A stretch of 64,000 nucleotides of DNA from Nocardiopsis mwathae (GCF_014201195.1 NZ_JACHDS010000001.1:3596001-3660000), one strand, 5' to 3'. Counted from the stretch's first letter, positions 1 to 9,044 are shown. The notes: generated from the letters alone by a model not told the origin. A program made the numbers and translations.

Positions 1-183
1 GGTGTGGAGTACGTGGTGATCACCGCGGGATCCTTCGACCTCCTGGTCGAGGTGGTGGTCGCCGACGACGAGCAGCTGCTGGAGGTGCTGGCCGACATCC
101 GCGCGGTCCCCAGCGTCACCGGTACCGAAAGCTTCGTCTACCTCAAGCTGCGCAAGCAGACCTACGCCTGGGGAACGCGCTGA
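1..183 (+). CDS. Lrp/AsnC-type ligand-binding (RAM) domain protein, C-terminal part
   Basis: The gene enters from the left edge; 60 residues are visible, ending at TGA 181-183. The translation contains SFDLLVEVVV, the strand-helix-strand core of the RAM effector-binding domain, followed by a helix (EQLLEVLADI) and the closing strand SFVYLKLRKQ. The ending TYAWGTR is typical of actinobacterial Lrp/AsnC regulators. Whether an N-terminal helix-turn-helix exists cannot be seen. In full-length members the domain binds amino acids and sets the oligomeric state of the regulator. The next gene is convergent and begins 16 bp away. Confidence 0.75.
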   Translation, partial: GVEYVVITAGSFDLLVEVVVADDEQLLEVLADIRAVPSVTGTESFVYLKLRKQTYAWGTR

Positions 184-199
184 GGGCGGGCCGCAGCGG

Positions 200-670
200 T
201 CAGGCCAGCACCCCCATGACCGTCCCCGGGGCATAGACCACCAGCAGGAACCGCGCCGTCCGGCTCGCCATGGCGACCGACACGAACGCCCACAGCGGGA
301 AGCGGAGCGCCCCCACCAGGACGACCACGAACATGAACGGCGGAATGCTGGAGAACGAGCTCACCGCCAGCAGGCCCGCCGTCCACCACGGACGTCCCTC
401 GGCCTTGGCCCGTAACCGGGCGATGCGGGCGCTCCACCGCCCCGGGTTCTGCGCCCGCCGCTTGAGCCACGGGATGTCGAGCGCTCCCCGCCCCAGGTAG
501 TAGTAGGCGATCTTGCCGAGCGTCTGGCCCAGCCCCGCCGCCACCGCCATCGCGAAAAGCGCGCCGTCGCCCATGAGCGCGGCCGCCCCCAGCAGGTAGA
601 TCTCCACGTTGAGGAACGGGAACAGCGCCGCCAGCACACCGAAACCGAAGGCCAGCGCAGTCTCGGTCAC
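200..670 (-). CDS. VTT/DedA-like small membrane protein (YqaA-type)
   Basis: A 156-residue integral membrane protein. Hydrophobic segments lie at about 3-22, 30-50, 95-115 and 120-150. The central stretch has the Gly-rich GLGQTLGKIAYYYLGR motif and a basic loop (LKRRAQNP), as in the VTT (DedA/SNARE-associated) family; the family's role in lipid scrambling or membrane homeostasis is known only in outline. GTG start at 670 with a GGGGGAG ribosome site 8 nt upstream. It follows rlmN by 44 bp on the same strand, so the two may be cotranscribed. The substrate is unknown. Confidence 0.7.
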   Translation of the reverse strand: MTETALAFGFGVLAALFPFLNVEIYLLGAAALMGDGALFAMAVAAGLGQTLGKIAYYYLGRGALDIPWLKRRAQNPGRWSARIARLRAKAEGRPWWTAGLLAVSSFSSIPPFMFVVVLVGALRFPLWAFVSVAMASRTARFLLVVYAPGTVMGVLA

Positions 671-714
671 AGGATGGGCTCCCCCGGGATGAGTGCGGTG
701 GGAAGACCGTCAGG

Positions 715-1815
715 TCAGGAGTTCTCGGTCGCGGCGAGCTGCCCGCAGGCGCCGTCGATCTCCTGGCCGCGGGTGTCGCGGATGGTGACCGAGACGCCGT
801 GGGCCTCCAGACGACGGACGAACTCGCGCTCGTCCTCGGGGCGGGACGCGGTCCACTTCGACCCGGGGGTCGGGTTCAGCGGAATGAGGTTCACATGCAC
901 GAGCTTGCCCTTGAGCAGGCGGCCCAGCATGTCGGCGCGCCAGGCCTGGTCGTTGATGTCGCGGATCAGGGCGTACTCGATGGAGACCCGGCGGCCGGTG
1001 GTCGCGGCGTACTTCCACGCCGAGTCCAGCACCTCGGAGACCTTCCACCGGTTGTTGACCGGCACGAGTTCGTCGCGCAGCTCGTCGTCGGGGGCGTGCA
1101 GCGAGATCGCCAGGCGCACCTGCATGCGCTCGGCCGTCAGCTTCTCGATGGCCGGGACCAGGCCGACCGTCGAGACGGTGACGCCGCGCTGCGAGATGCC
1201 CAGCCCGCCGGGGACCGGGTCGGTGATCCGGCGCACCGAGTCGAGCACGCGCCGGTAGTTCGCCAGCGGCTCGCCCATCCCCATGAAGACGATGTTGCCG
1301 ATGCGCCCCGGGCCGCCGGCCACCTCGCCGCGGGCCAGGTCGCGCGCGACCGCCACGATCTGGTCGACGATCTCCCCGGTGGACAGGTTGCGCGTCAGCC
1401 CGTTCTGCCCGGTCGCGCAGAACGGGCAGTTCATCCCGCAGCCCGCCTGGGAGGACACGCACAGCGTGACGCGGTCGGGGTAGCGCATCAGCACCGACTC
1501 GAACAGGACGCCGTCGAACGCCCGCCACAGTGTCTTGCGCGTCATGCCGTTGTCGCAGGTGATGTGCTTGACCGGCGTCAGCAGCCGGGGCAGCAGCGCC
1601 TCACCGAGGCGTTCCCGGGATTCGGCGGGGAGGTCGGTCATCGCGGAGGTGTCCGATTCCAGGTGGCCGAAGTAGTGCCGGGCCAGCTGCTCGGCCCGGA
1701 ACGGCTTCTCGCCGAGCTCGGTGACGACGGTACGACGCTCCTCCGGGCTGAGGTCGGCGAGGTGCCGCGGCGGCTTGGCACGGCGCGGGGCGACGAAGGT
1801 GAGCTCGGCAGGCAT
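715..1815 (-). CDS. rlmN: 23S rRNA/tRNA adenine-C2 methyltransferase RlmN
   Basis: Radical-SAM enzyme that methylates C2 of A2503 in 23S rRNA and of A37 in some tRNAs. The 366-residue product carries the radical-SAM cysteines as CGMNCPFC (about 126-133), with QNGLTRNLS after them, MGMGEPLAN (the SAM-binding GEP motif) and the late catalytic-Cys motif near the C-terminus (GACGQL). ATG 1815 was chosen because AGGA lies upstream and the family starts near this MPAEL segment; an open frame extends further upstream but is not conserved-looking. It ends the rpsB-tsf-frr-cdsA neighbourhood typical of actinomycetes, although an MFS gene and others lie in between here. Divergent from the SUFU-domain gene. 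Confidence 0.95.
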   Translation of the reverse strand: MPAELTFVAPRRAKPPRHLADLSPEERRTVVTELGEKPFRAEQLARHYFGHLESDTSAMTDLPAESRERLGEALLPRLLTPVKHITCDNGMTRKTLWRAFDGVLFESVLMRYPDRVTLCVSSQAGCGMNCPFCATGQNGLTRNLSTGEIVDQIVAVARDLARGEVAGGPGRIGNIVFMGMGEPLANYRRVLDSVRRITDPVPGGLGISQRGVTVSTVGLVPAIEKLTAERMQVRLAISLHAPDDELRDELVPVNNRWKVSEVLDSAWKYAATTGRRVSIEYALIRDINDQAWRADMLGRLLKGKLVHVNLIPLNPTPGSKWTASRPEDEREFVRRLEAHGVSVTIRDTRGQEIDGACGQLAATENS

Positions 1816-2007
1816 ACAGGTCCTAGAAGGATCAGTCGGGTGGCGAAAAGGATTCGGGCGGCGACGTCCGCACGGTCCGCGATTCCGCGGCCATTTGGGC
1901 ACTCTGAGATGCGGCACCGCCCGCGCGGGCATTACCGTTCATGCTATGCGACGCGCGGACGCCGCCGTCCGGTGATGGCGGTGGGACGGGTGAGGTCGGG
2001 AGGTCAG

Positions 2008-3093
2008 TTGAGCGGAGCGCAGATCCTGCTGGACCAGTTCAGCCCCTACCGCAGCCGCCGCGTCATCGTCGAGTGCGACTCCCGCACGACGGCCGCCTAC
2101 CTGCTGGACGCCCGCGACCGGATCCGCGTGCCGGTGTGGCTCGCCAACCACCGGATCGCCCCGGAGACCGGCGATCCCAGCGGGCTGTACGAGGGACAGG
2201 CCCCCCTGATGCCCGCCGCGCACACCAAGCACCCCCAGGGCCGCGCCCGATTCGACCCCGAGCGGCTGCGCGTCGTGTGGTTCGAGGAGGGCGACGGACT
2301 GGCCCTGCTCGACGACGACGGCCTCCTCGCGGTCATCCCCGGGTGGGCCGAGGCCGACAGCGGGCTGCCGGGCTACGCCCGCGAGGCGATCGGCCGCAGC
2401 GCGTACGCCTGGGCGCTGGACCCCGAAGCCGACCGGCTGTGGCCGCGCGTGGTGCACGCCGAGGCCTACTGGGACTGGCGCGCGGTGCCGGGAGCCTGGC
2501 GCAGCGTCCAGCGCGCCGTCTTCAACCACCTGAACAGACGCGTGGGCGCGGCCGGCCACTACTGGGACGTCTCCGACGGGCACCCGCCCCTGATCCGCGT
2601 CTCGGAACGGCCCCCGGAACGGCACCGCCCCTTCACCGTCCTCAGCACGGTCGGCATGTGCGGCCAGCGGATGCCGACGCTCGACCGCTACATGGCCGAC
2701 ACATCGCCCTACGCCCGGATCGAGCTCGCCCTGGCCACCACCCGGCCGGCCCACCACGCCGCCCGCATCTTCCGCTGGATCGGCGCGTTCCCCTGGCGCG
2801 CGGTCACCTGGTTCGGCACCGGCCACAGCGTGAAGTGGCTCGACAACCCCGAAGACCGCGCCATCCGCGGCGGCAACTCCGCCGTCCTCCTCACCAGCGA
2901 CCCCACCCCGCTGTCCGGCCCCCAGGGCCACCTCCCCCCGGACACCTCCGGCCTCACCTTCCACGGCGACCCGGTCCACTGGCTCTGGATCGTCCCCATC
3001 ACCCGCCCCGAACACCTCTTCGCCAAGGAACACGACGCCGCCACCCTCATCGCCAAACTCGCCGCAGAAGGCCGCAGCTGGGTGCTGGGGTAG
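2008..3093 (+). CDS. Suppressor-of-fused (SUFU) domain protein
   Basis: A 361-residue soluble protein. The C-terminal half matches the bacterial SUFU-domain pattern: TVLSTVGMCGQRMP, then RIFRWIGAFPWRAVTWFG, and the closing GDPVHWLWIVPITRPE followed by an acidic-basic helix. Bacterial SUFU proteins are soluble and often act as immunity or chaperone-like proteins of polymorphic toxin systems, but no toxin is adjacent here. Start choice: TTG 2008 has GGGAGG immediately upstream; ATG 1975 in the same frame lacks a ribosome site. The N-terminal 170 residues (SPYRSRRVIVECD, DGLLAVIPGWAE) are a separate domain I cannot name. Divergent from rlmN. Confidence 0.75.
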   Translation: MSGAQILLDQFSPYRSRRVIVECDSRTTAAYLLDARDRIRVPVWLANHRIAPETGDPSGLYEGQAPLMPAAHTKHPQGRARFDPERLRVVWFEEGDGLALLDDDGLLAVIPGWAEADSGLPGYAREAIGRSAYAWALDPEADRLWPRVVHAEAYWDWRAVPGAWRSVQRAVFNHLNRRVGAAGHYWDVSDGHPPLIRVSERPPERHRPFTVLSTVGMCGQRMPTLDRYMADTSPYARIELALATTRPAHHAARIFRWIGAFPWRAVTWFGTGHSVKWLDNPEDRAIRGGNSAVLLTSDPTPLSGPQGHLPPDTSGLTFHGDPVHWLWIVPITRPEHLFAKEHDAATLIAKLAAEGRSWVLG

Positions 3094-3516
3094 GCCGTCG
3101 CCCCAGACAGCGAAGACCAGCCCCGGCTCGTGGACGGAATCCTGGGGAACGCTGAGAACGCTACTCCGCGCCGAGTACCTCGGACCCCGGCGATCCTCAC
3201 TGCGGTGGGGTTCGCTGGGCGGCCTTGTCCTCGTTGATCTCGGAGATATTGGGGTATCAGCGGCGATTTTTACCCCAATATCTCCGAGATCAACGGAGGA
3301 AGGGGCAGGAAAGCGCTTTCCGGTTGCCTTTCGGGCTCCGCAGGCGGTTGGGGTGCCCGAAACGGCGTTCGTCTCGCAGAACGGCGCCCTCTGGGACACC
3401 GCAGCTTCGTCTCCGAAACAGAAGCCCTCCGCGCAACCGCCCACATGCCGCCGACCGACGGCCGGGAGTTACGCGTGGAACTTGACGGAGAGCCCTCATC
3501 AGCAGCGCAAGTCGGG
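3094..3516. other. Convergent intergenic region without a gene
   Basis: 423 bp between the SUFU gene (+) and the HTH protein gene (-), both ending here. The only clear structure is the perfect hairpin at 3232-3295, annotated separately. The stretch 3296-3516 has no ORF that resembles a known protein. Confidence 0.6.
3232..3295. repeat. Dispersed palindromic repeat, copy 1 (25-bp perfect arms)
   Basis: The left arm 3232-3256 begins CGTTGATCTCGGAGATATTG and is matched base for base by the reverse complement of 3271-3295; the loop is 14 nt. The same outer sequence, CGTTG(A/T)TCTCGG, closes two other hairpins at 43900 and 63628, and the loops share TCGCCG (on one strand). It lies between two convergent genes and could terminate both transcripts. 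There is no T-run. Confidence 0.85.
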
Positions 3517-4065
3517 CTACGCCGCGTGCAGGATTTCGGCGAGCGTGTCCTGTGACGGATCGCCGACCAACAGCACGCGTGCCTGGATCACGTGGTCCGC
3601 TGCAGCGATCCAGCGTTCGAACGTGGCGGCGCCCTCCCCCTCCTCAGGGTGCTGTTCGAACCACGGGGCCACCTGGTCCCACCGGTACAGCGCCCACGGC
3701 GCATCGGTCACCGGGGCGGGAAAGTCCCCGGGCCCGTCCTCACCGGCGCTGAGGCGGCGAACATCCTCCTCGCTGCGCCCCACCCTCGCGGCGATGCCCT
3801 CCAACGTGACAAGATCCTCCGCTCGCAGGCCGGTGACGGTGAATCCCGCGGTTTCGGCATCACGCAGGGCCGTCACCACGGCCATCGCGAGAGTCGGTGC
3901 TTCACGCATGAAGTGGAGTAGGCAGGCATCTCCACTGGTCTCCGGCTGAGCATCATCGCATCCCGCCTCGAACAGCCGATCGTAGTCCTCATCACTCGGC
4001 AGGCGATCGAGCAGCAACGTGAAATCGTGCGTCGGCACCGTGTTCCCCGTCCTCTCAGTGCTCAT
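3517..4065 (-). CDS. Helix-turn-helix protein, putative antitoxin partner of the upstream small gene
   Basis: A 182-residue acidic protein. Residues about 1-50 (THDFTLLLDRLP, DRLFEAGCDDA) form a small conserved-looking N-terminal domain. Residues about 85-130 contain a MerR/excisionase-like DNA-binding pattern: LVTLEGIAARVGRSEEDVRR followed by a short wing (FPAP, WALYRWDQVAPWF). Its ATG (4063-4065) overlaps the end of the upstream gene by 11 bp, so translation is probably coupled. A DNA-binding protein overlapping a 72-residue basic protein suggests a toxin-antitoxin arrangement with the regulator second; that role is inferred, not shown. Confidence 0.6.
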   Translation of the reverse strand: MSTERTGNTVPTHDFTLLLDRLPSDEDYDRLFEAGCDDAQPETSGDACLLHFMREAPTLAMAVVTALRDAETAGFTVTGLRAEDLVTLEGIAARVGRSEEDVRRLSAGEDGPGDFPAPVTDAPWALYRWDQVAPWFEQHPEEGEGAATFERWIAAADHVIQARVLLVGDPSQDTLAEILHAA

Positions 4066-4273
4066 GGGATGCTGCGAAGCGAATGATCATCTTGGCGTCA
4101 TTCGCCGGGACCCGGGGTGTGCAGTAGACAGCGATCGTCTCCTTGCAGGCCAGACACCGAACCAGACCCCACCGATGACCGCGGTGTACCTCGTTCACCT
4201 CGAATCTACTCCTGTCCAATGAAGCGAGAGCCGCCGCAATCTCCTTCTTCGGATGCCTGCCCTTACTCACCAT
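4055..4273 (-). CDS. Small basic protein, putative HicA-like toxin
   Basis: 72 residues from ATG 4273: MVSKGRHPKKEI, then a helix (AAALASLDRSRF), a GHRWGLVRC strand pair with CLAC, and PANDAKMIIRFAASHEH at the end. The order (Gly-Arg-His start, helix, GHxWG strand, Pro, C-terminal helix) resembles the small dsRBD-like HicA/YcfA fold, and His in GHRWG would correspond to the catalytic position. That match is by pattern only. A longer frame runs upstream but looks non-coding. The start codon lies inside a short inverted repeat (TCACCATAGGGTGA, 4267-4280), which could be an operator or could occlude the start. No clear ribosome site is seen, so leaderless translation is possible. Confidence 0.5.
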   Translation of the reverse strand: MVSKGRHPKKEIAAALASLDRSRFEVNEVHRGHRWGLVRCLACKETIAVYCTPRVPANDAKMIIRFAASHEH

Positions 4274-4437
4274 AGGGTGAAGGTATTGCCTACGAACCGT
4301 AACGCGAGGGACTTTCCACGGAATCTTGCGCTTGAGGACGGACGAAAATCCGTTGACGGCCGACCGCCCTCTCGCGCATGCTCTCGTGTCGTGTGTTCGA
4401 CTCCCCCAGACGCGCATGACGGCATCGTAGGGGTGGC

Positions 4438-5667
4438 TTGACTCTCCTGCCCGATGAGCGGGTTCCCATCACGGCGCCGCTGCGGTATCGGAATTTTCGG
4501 GCGTTGGCCGCCGGGCGGACGCTCATGTACTTCGGCAACGGGGTCGCCACCGTCGCGCTCGCGTTCGCCGTGCTCGATGCGACCGGGTCGCTGATCCATC
4601 TCGGGCTGGTCGTGGGTGCCCGGTCGGTGGCCAACGTGGTGCTGCTCCTCGTCGGCGGGGTGCTCGCCGACCGGTTTCCGCGGGACCTGATCCTGCGCGG
4701 CGGGTGTGCCGTGGCCGCCGTGTCCCAGGGGCTGCTCGCGGCGAGCGTGCTGCTCGGCTTCGCCTCGCTGCCGGTGATGATCGCCCTGAGCGTGGTCAAC
4801 GGGGCCGCGGCCGCCGCCAACCTGCCCGCCGCGGCGGCGCTGACGCCGCAGACCGTGCCCGCGTCCCTGCTGCGCCCCGCCAACGCACTGGTCCGCATCG
4901 GGCTGCACATGGGCATGTTCGTCGGAATGTCGACGGCCGCCGGCCTGGCCGGCCTGGTCGAGTCGGGGTGGGCGCTCGCGGTGAACGCGCTCGTGTTCGT
5001 GCTGGCCGCGCTCGGCTTCCTGCTGCTGCGGCTGCCGTCCAAGGACGGCCGCGCGGACGAGCGCTCCGATGTGCTCCGGGACCTGCGCGACGGATGGCAC
5101 GAGGTCGCCTCGCGGCCCTGGGTGTGGGTCGTGGTGCTGCAGTTCATGGTGGTCAACGCGACCTGGTCGGGCACCGTCGCGGTCCTGGGCCCGGCGATCG
5201 CCGACGCGTCCTTCGGCCGCACGACCTGGGGGCTGGTGCTCGCCGCCAACAGCATCGGGATGCTCGTCGGCGGTGTGCTGGCCGCCCGCCGGCAGCCGCG
5301 GCGTGCGCTGGGCTTCGGGGTGGCGCTCGCGGCCGTCGAGGCGCTGCCGATGGCGGTGCTGGGGACGGGGGCGGGCATCCCGTTCCTGTTCACCGCCATG
5401 TTCCTGGCCGGGATGGCCGTGGAACAGTTCTGTGTGGCCTGGGAAGTCTCGATCCAGCAGAACATCCCGGCGGATCGGCTGTCCCGCGTCTACTCCTACG
5501 ACGCACTGGGGTCGTTCGCCGCCATGCCGCTCGGCGAGATCGCCGTCGGCCCGATCGCGAAGGCGGTGGGGATGGAGGCGACGCTGCTCGGGATGGGGTC
5601 GCTCCTTCTTCTCGCCACCGCCGGGGCGCTGGGCAGCCGGAGTGTGCGGACGTTGCGGGTGAGGTGA
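4438..5667 (+). CDS. MFS transporter (EntS/MFS_3-like exporter)
   Basis: 409 residues with about 12 hydrophobic segments. Features are the N-terminal LRYRNFRALAAGRTLMYFG, the loop-2/3 motif GGVLADRFPRD characteristic of major facilitator proteins, and a central cytosolic loop (DGRADERSDVLRDLRDGWHE) between the two six-helix halves. This N-terminal pattern is typical of the enterobactin-exporter-like MFS group. TTG start 4438 with AGGGGTGG upstream. Substrate unknown. The gene stands alone, and a strong hairpin follows its stop. Confidence 0.8.
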   Translation: MTLLPDERVPITAPLRYRNFRALAAGRTLMYFGNGVATVALAFAVLDATGSLIHLGLVVGARSVANVVLLLVGGVLADRFPRDLILRGGCAVAAVSQGLLAASVLLGFASLPVMIALSVVNGAAAAANLPAAAALTPQTVPASLLRPANALVRIGLHMGMFVGMSTAAGLAGLVESGWALAVNALVFVLAALGFLLLRLPSKDGRADERSDVLRDLRDGWHEVASRPWVWVVVLQFMVVNATWSGTVAVLGPAIADASFGRTTWGLVLAANSIGMLVGGVLAARRQPRRALGFGVALAAVEALPMAVLGTGAGIPFLFTAMFLAGMAVEQFCVAWEVSIQQNIPADRLSRVYSYDALGSFAAMPLGEIAVGPIAKAVGMEATLLGMGSLLLLATAGALGSRSVRTLRVR

Positions 5668-5686
5668 GAGTGGCCCGGATATGGGA

Positions 5687-5720
5687 CGGGGGCGGAGCGC
5701 CGTTCTGCGTTCCGCCCCCG
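5687..5720. terminator. Hairpin between convergent MFS and cdsA genes
   Basis: CGGGGGCGGA at 5687-5696 pairs perfectly with TCCGCCCCCG at 5711-5720 around a 14-nt loop. It lies between the ends of two convergent genes and can act in both directions. No U-run. Confidence 0.6.
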
Positions 5721-5740
5721 AGGATCACGGGTTCGTCCGG

Positions 5741-6679
5741 TTACACCAGGAGGCTCAGGACCACCCAGGACACCGCTCCTCCGATGAGGAGGGAGTCGAT
5801 GCGGTCCATCAGGCCGCCGTGGCCGGGCATGAACCGGCCCATGTCCTTGATGCCCAGGTCGCGCTTGATGAGCGACTCGATCAGGTCGCCGACGGTCGCG
5901 GCCACGACCACCGCGAGGCCGAGGACCACACCCGCCCAGACCGCGCCGTCGAGCATGAGGGAGACGGTGAGCGCACCGGCCAGCGTGCACGCCAGGACCG
6001 AGCCGGCGAAGCCCTCCCAGGTCTTGTTGGGGCTGATGTTCGGCGCCATCTTGTGCCGGCCGGTGGTGATGCCGGCGAAGTAGCCGCCGATGTCGCTGCT
6101 GATCGTCACGATGATGAAGGCGATCAGCCGTTCCTGGCCGTCGCCCGGAGTGGAGATCAGCAGCTGCCACGTGGCCAGCAGGAACGGCAGGTACAGCAGT
6201 ACGAAGAGGCTTCCCGAGGCGTCCCGCACATAGCCGTCCGCGCCGTCGCGCAGCCGCCAGGACAGGGCGGCGATCGCGGTGATCGCGGTCGTGCCCACCA
6301 GCCATCCCGCGCCGCCGAAGTAGGCGGCGGGCTGCATCGCGATTCCACCCGCGAGGAGCGGGAGGAGCGCCAGGGAGACACCCTTCTCGGCGACGGCTCG
6401 GTTCAGCTCGCGCATGCCGATGAGTACGGCCGCCGAGGTGATCAGGACGAACGCCGCGGGGAACGGGTAGATGGACAGCAGGGCCAGGGCGCCGAGGCCG
6501 ACTCCGCTCGCGATGGCGAGCGGGAGGTTGCGGCCGGTCCGGATCGGGCCGCCGCCGGGCTTGCGCAGCCCCTTGCGCGGCTTGCCGTCGCCCCCGCCGC
6601 CCTCGGAGTCGGCGGGCGGGCCCGATGCGGCCCGCCCGTCGTCGTCGGTGGAATCCGAACCGGGCTCAGAGTAGGACAC
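5741..6679 (-). CDS. cdsA: Phosphatidate cytidylyltransferase CdsA
   Basis: Membrane enzyme making CDP-diacylglycerol from phosphatidate and CTP, the entry point for phosphatidylglycerol, cardiolipin and phosphatidylinositol. Of 312 residues, the first 55 are polar (Gly/Arg/Lys-rich) and are followed by about eight transmembrane helices. The family signature is present near the C-terminus: SLIKRDLGIKDMGRFMPGHG followed by GLMDRID. GTG start 6679 lies 5 bp from the frr stop, so the two genes are cotranscribed and probably coupled. Standard actinomycete order frr-cdsA. Confidence 0.95.
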   Translation of the reverse strand: MSYSEPGSDSTDDDGRAASGPPADSEGGGGDGKPRKGLRKPGGGPIRTGRNLPLAIASGVGLGALALLSIYPFPAAFVLITSAAVLIGMRELNRAVAEKGVSLALLPLLAGGIAMQPAAYFGGAGWLVGTTAITAIAALSWRLRDGADGYVRDASGSLFVLLYLPFLLATWQLLISTPGDGQERLIAFIIVTISSDIGGYFAGITTGRHKMAPNISPNKTWEGFAGSVLACTLAGALTVSLMLDGAVWAGVVLGLAVVVAATVGDLIESLIKRDLGIKDMGRFMPGHGGLMDRIDSLLIGGAVSWVVLSLLV

Positions 6680-6684
6680 TGACC

Positions 6685-7242
6685 CTAGACCTCAAGCAGT
6701 TCGGTTTCCTTGTGCTTCAGCAGCTCGTCGATCTCACCCGTGTACTTCTGGGTGGTCTCGTCCAGCTCGTCCTGCGCACGGTGTCCCTCGTCCTCACCGA
6801 TCTCGCCGGCCTTGACGGCCTTGTCCAGCGCGTCCTTGGCGTGCCGGCGCACGTTGCGGATGGAGACCTTGCCATCCTCGGCCTTGCCGCGGACCACCTT
6901 GATGTACTCCTTGCGGCGCTCCTCGGACAGCTCCGGGAAGACCACGCGGATGATGTTGCCGTCGTTGGCCGGGTTCACGCCGAGGTCGCTCTCCCGGATG
7001 GCCTTCTCGATCGCGGCCAGGGCGGACTTGTCGAACGGCGAGACGACGACCATGCGCGCCTCGGGCACAGCGAACGACGCGAGCTGGTTGACGGGGGTCT
7101 GGGCGCCGTAGTAGTCCACCGTGATCTTGTTGAACGTCGCGGGGCCGGGACGGCCCGTACGGATCGCGGCGAAGTCCTCCTTGGCGACCACGACCGCCTT
7201 CTCCATCTTCTCCTCTGCTTCGAGGAGTGTCTCTTCGATCAT
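6685..7242 (-). CDS. frr: Ribosome recycling factor
   Basis: Splits post-termination ribosomes together with EF-G. The 185-residue length is exactly that of the family. The N-terminus [17 protein letters not shown] is followed by the conserved [13 protein letters not shown] and [12 protein letters not shown], and by [12 protein letters not shown] in the three-helix domain. ATG 7242 has GGGAG upstream. Between pyrH and cdsA in the operon. Confidence 0.97.
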   Translation of the reverse strand: MIEETLLEAEEKMEKAVVVAKEDFAAIRTGRPGPATFNKITVDYYGAQTPVNQLASFAVPEARMVVVSPFDKSALAAIEKAIRESDLGVNPANDGNIIRVVFPELSEERRKEYIKVVRGKAEDGKVSIRNVRRHAKDALDKAVKAGEIGEDEGHRAQDELDETTQKYTGEIDELLKHKETELLEV

Positions 7243-7306
7243 TGCGGCTCCCGTGTGTCGCTGTGGTCCGTCGATTCGAGGTCTGCGCTGGTGGATCTGC
7301 GCTGGA

Positions 7307-8074
7307 TCAGCTGTCGGCCGGACACACGATGGTGCCGATCTTCTCCCCGCGGACGGCGCGGACGATGTTGCCCTGCCCCATGAGGTCGAAGACGACGATC
7401 GGCAGACCGTTGTCCATGCACTGGCTCACCGCGGTCGCGTCCATGACCTTCAGTCCGCGGGTGAGCACTTCGTTGTAGTCGAGGCGGTCGAACTTCACCG
7501 CGTTGGGGTTGCGGTGCGGGTCGGAGTCGTAGACACCGTCGACCTGCGTCCCCTTGAGCACGGCGTGGGCGCCGATCTCCAGGGCACGCTGGGCGGCGGT
7601 GGTGTCGGTGGAGAAGAACGGAGCACCGAGCCCGGCGCCGAAGATGACGACGCGGCCCTTCTCCAGGTGGCGCACGGCGCGGCGCGGGATGTAGGGCTCG
7701 GCGACCTGGCTCATGTGGATGGCGGTCTGCACGCGCGTCTCCACGCCGAGACGCTCCAGGAAGTCCTGCAGCGCCAGGCAGTTGATGACGGTGCCGAGCA
7801 TGCCCATGTAGTCGGCGCGCCCGCGCTCCATGCCGCCCTCGGACAGCTCCGCGCCGCGGATGTAGTTGCCGCCGCCGACGACGATGGCGACCTGCAGGCC
7901 CTCGGACGCGGCCTCCGCCACGGCCTCCGCCACGAACTGCACGACGCTGGGGTCGATGCCCAGCTCACTGCCACCGGCGAAGGCCTCCCCCGACAGCTTC
8001 AGCACCACGCGCTTCCAGCCCGTGTCGTGCATGTCCGGATCCTTCGTGCTGCTATGACCAACATTGTCCGGCAC
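7307..8074 (-). CDS. pyrH: UMP kinase
   Basis: Phosphorylates UMP to UDP; hexameric amino-acid-kinase fold. The motif [14 protein letters not shown] marks the phosphate-binding N-terminus, and [14 protein letters not shown] and [12 protein letters not shown] form the UMP/ATP sites. GTG 8074 was chosen because AAGGAGG lies 9 nt upstream; ATG 8032 ([10 protein letters not shown]) also has GAAGGA 7 nt upstream and gives a product closer to the usual length. Downstream of tsf across a hairpin, upstream of frr. Confidence 0.93.
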   Translation of the reverse strand: MPDNVGHSSTKDPDMHDTGWKRVVLKLSGEAFAGGSELGIDPSVVQFVAEAVAEAASEGLQVAIVVGGGNYIRGAELSEGGMERGRADYMGMLGTVINCLALQDFLERLGVETRVQTAIHMSQVAEPYIPRRAVRHLEKGRVVIFGAGLGAPFFSTDTTAAQRALEIGAHAVLKGTQVDGVYDSDPHRNPNAVKFDRLDYNEVLTRGLKVMDATAVSQCMDNGLPIVVFDLMGQGNIVRAVRGEKIGTIVCPADS

Positions 8075-8161
8075 GGCGATCGGCCTCCTTCTGGTTCCCC
8101 CGAGCGGTTTACGGCGCGGGGTCCCCTCCCAGGTCCGGTCAACCCCGCCTTTATCCACCGA

Positions 8162-8191
8162 AGGTGCCGGGGAATCAATCCCCCGGCACCT
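8162..8191 (-). terminator. Hairpin downstream of tsf
   Basis: AGGTGCCGGGG (8162-8172) pairs perfectly with CCCCGGCACCT (8181-8191), loop 8 nt, 17 bp after the tsf stop. A likely partial terminator separating rpsB-tsf from pyrH-frr-cdsA. Confidence 0.6.
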
Positions 8192-8207
8192 CCATCATGT
8201 CAAAGGT

Positions 8208-9044
8208 CTAGGCCTGGCCGACCTTGAACCGGACGAAGCGGCGCACACTGACGCCGGCCCCGTCGACCACCTTCTGGATGGTCTGCTTGCTGTCCTTGAC
8301 GAACGGCTGGCCGAGGAGGGTCGCCTCCTTGAAGAAGCCGTTGACCCGGCCCTCGATGATCTTGGGCAGGGCCTGCTCGGGCTTGCCCTCCTCGCGGGCG
8401 GTGGCCTCGGCGATGCGGCGCTCGTTCTCGACGATGTCGGCGGGGACGTCGTCCTTGCTCACGTACTTCGGAGCCAGAGCGGCGATCTGCTGGGCGAGGT
8501 CCTTGCCGATCTCGGCGTCGGCCTTGTCCAGCTCGACGAGCACGCCCATGGTCGGCGGCAGGTCCGGGTCGGACTTGTGCATGTAGCTGGCGACGTAGGC
8601 GCCCTCGTACTTGGCGAAGCGGCGCAGCTCCAGCTTCTCACCGATGACCGCGCTGGTCTCCTCGATGACCTTCTGCACGGACTTGCCGTCGGCGAGCTCG
8701 GCGGCGAGGAGCGTCTCCAAGTCGGCGAAGTCGTTGCGGGCGACGAAGTCGGCGATGTCCCCGGCGAGGCTCTTGAACTGCTCGTTCTTGGCGACGAAGT
8801 CCGTCTCGCAGTTCAGCTCGACCAGGACGGCGGCGGAGTCCCCGTCCTGCTTGAGGACGACGAGGCCGTTGGCGGCGGTGCGGTCGGCGCGCTTGCCGAC
8901 GTCCTTGGCGCCCTTGACACGCAGGAACTCGACGGCCTTGTCGAAGTCGCCGTCGTGCTCCTCCAGCGCCTTCTTGCAGGCCATCATGCCGGCGCCGGTG
9001 AGGTCGCGCAGCTTCTTGACGTCGGCGGCGGTGTAGTTCGCCAT
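8208..9044 (-). CDS. tsf: Translation elongation factor Ts
   Basis: Nucleotide-exchange factor for EF-Tu. 278 residues: the UBA-like N-terminal domain [20 protein letters not shown] with [10 protein letters not shown], then [13 protein letters not shown], the core motif contacting EF-Tu. The C-terminal part ends FVRFKVGQA. Downstream of rpsB with a 155-bp gap containing a strong hairpin. Confidence 0.97.
   Translation of the reverse strand: MANYTAADVKKLRDLTGAGMMACKKALEEHDGDFDKAVEFLRVKGAKDVGKRADRTAANGLVVLKQDGDSAAVLVELNCETDFVAKNEQFKSLAGDIADFVARNDFADLETLLAAELADGKSVQKVIEETSAVIGEKLELRRFAKYEGAYVASYMHKSDPDLPPTMGVLVELDKADAEIGKDLAQQIAALAPKYVSKDDVPADIVENERRIAEATAREEGKPEQALPKIIEGRVNGFFKEATLLGQPFVKDSKQTIQKVVDGAGVSVRRFVRFKVGQA

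Noticed and set aside
799-2007. Upstream extension of the SUFU frame
   Set aside because: Runs antisense through rlmN, and the translation is low-complexity. The ribosome site is at 1998-2003.
1939-3444. 501-codon minus-strand frame
   Set aside because: Antisense shadow of the SUFU gene; no recognisable motifs.
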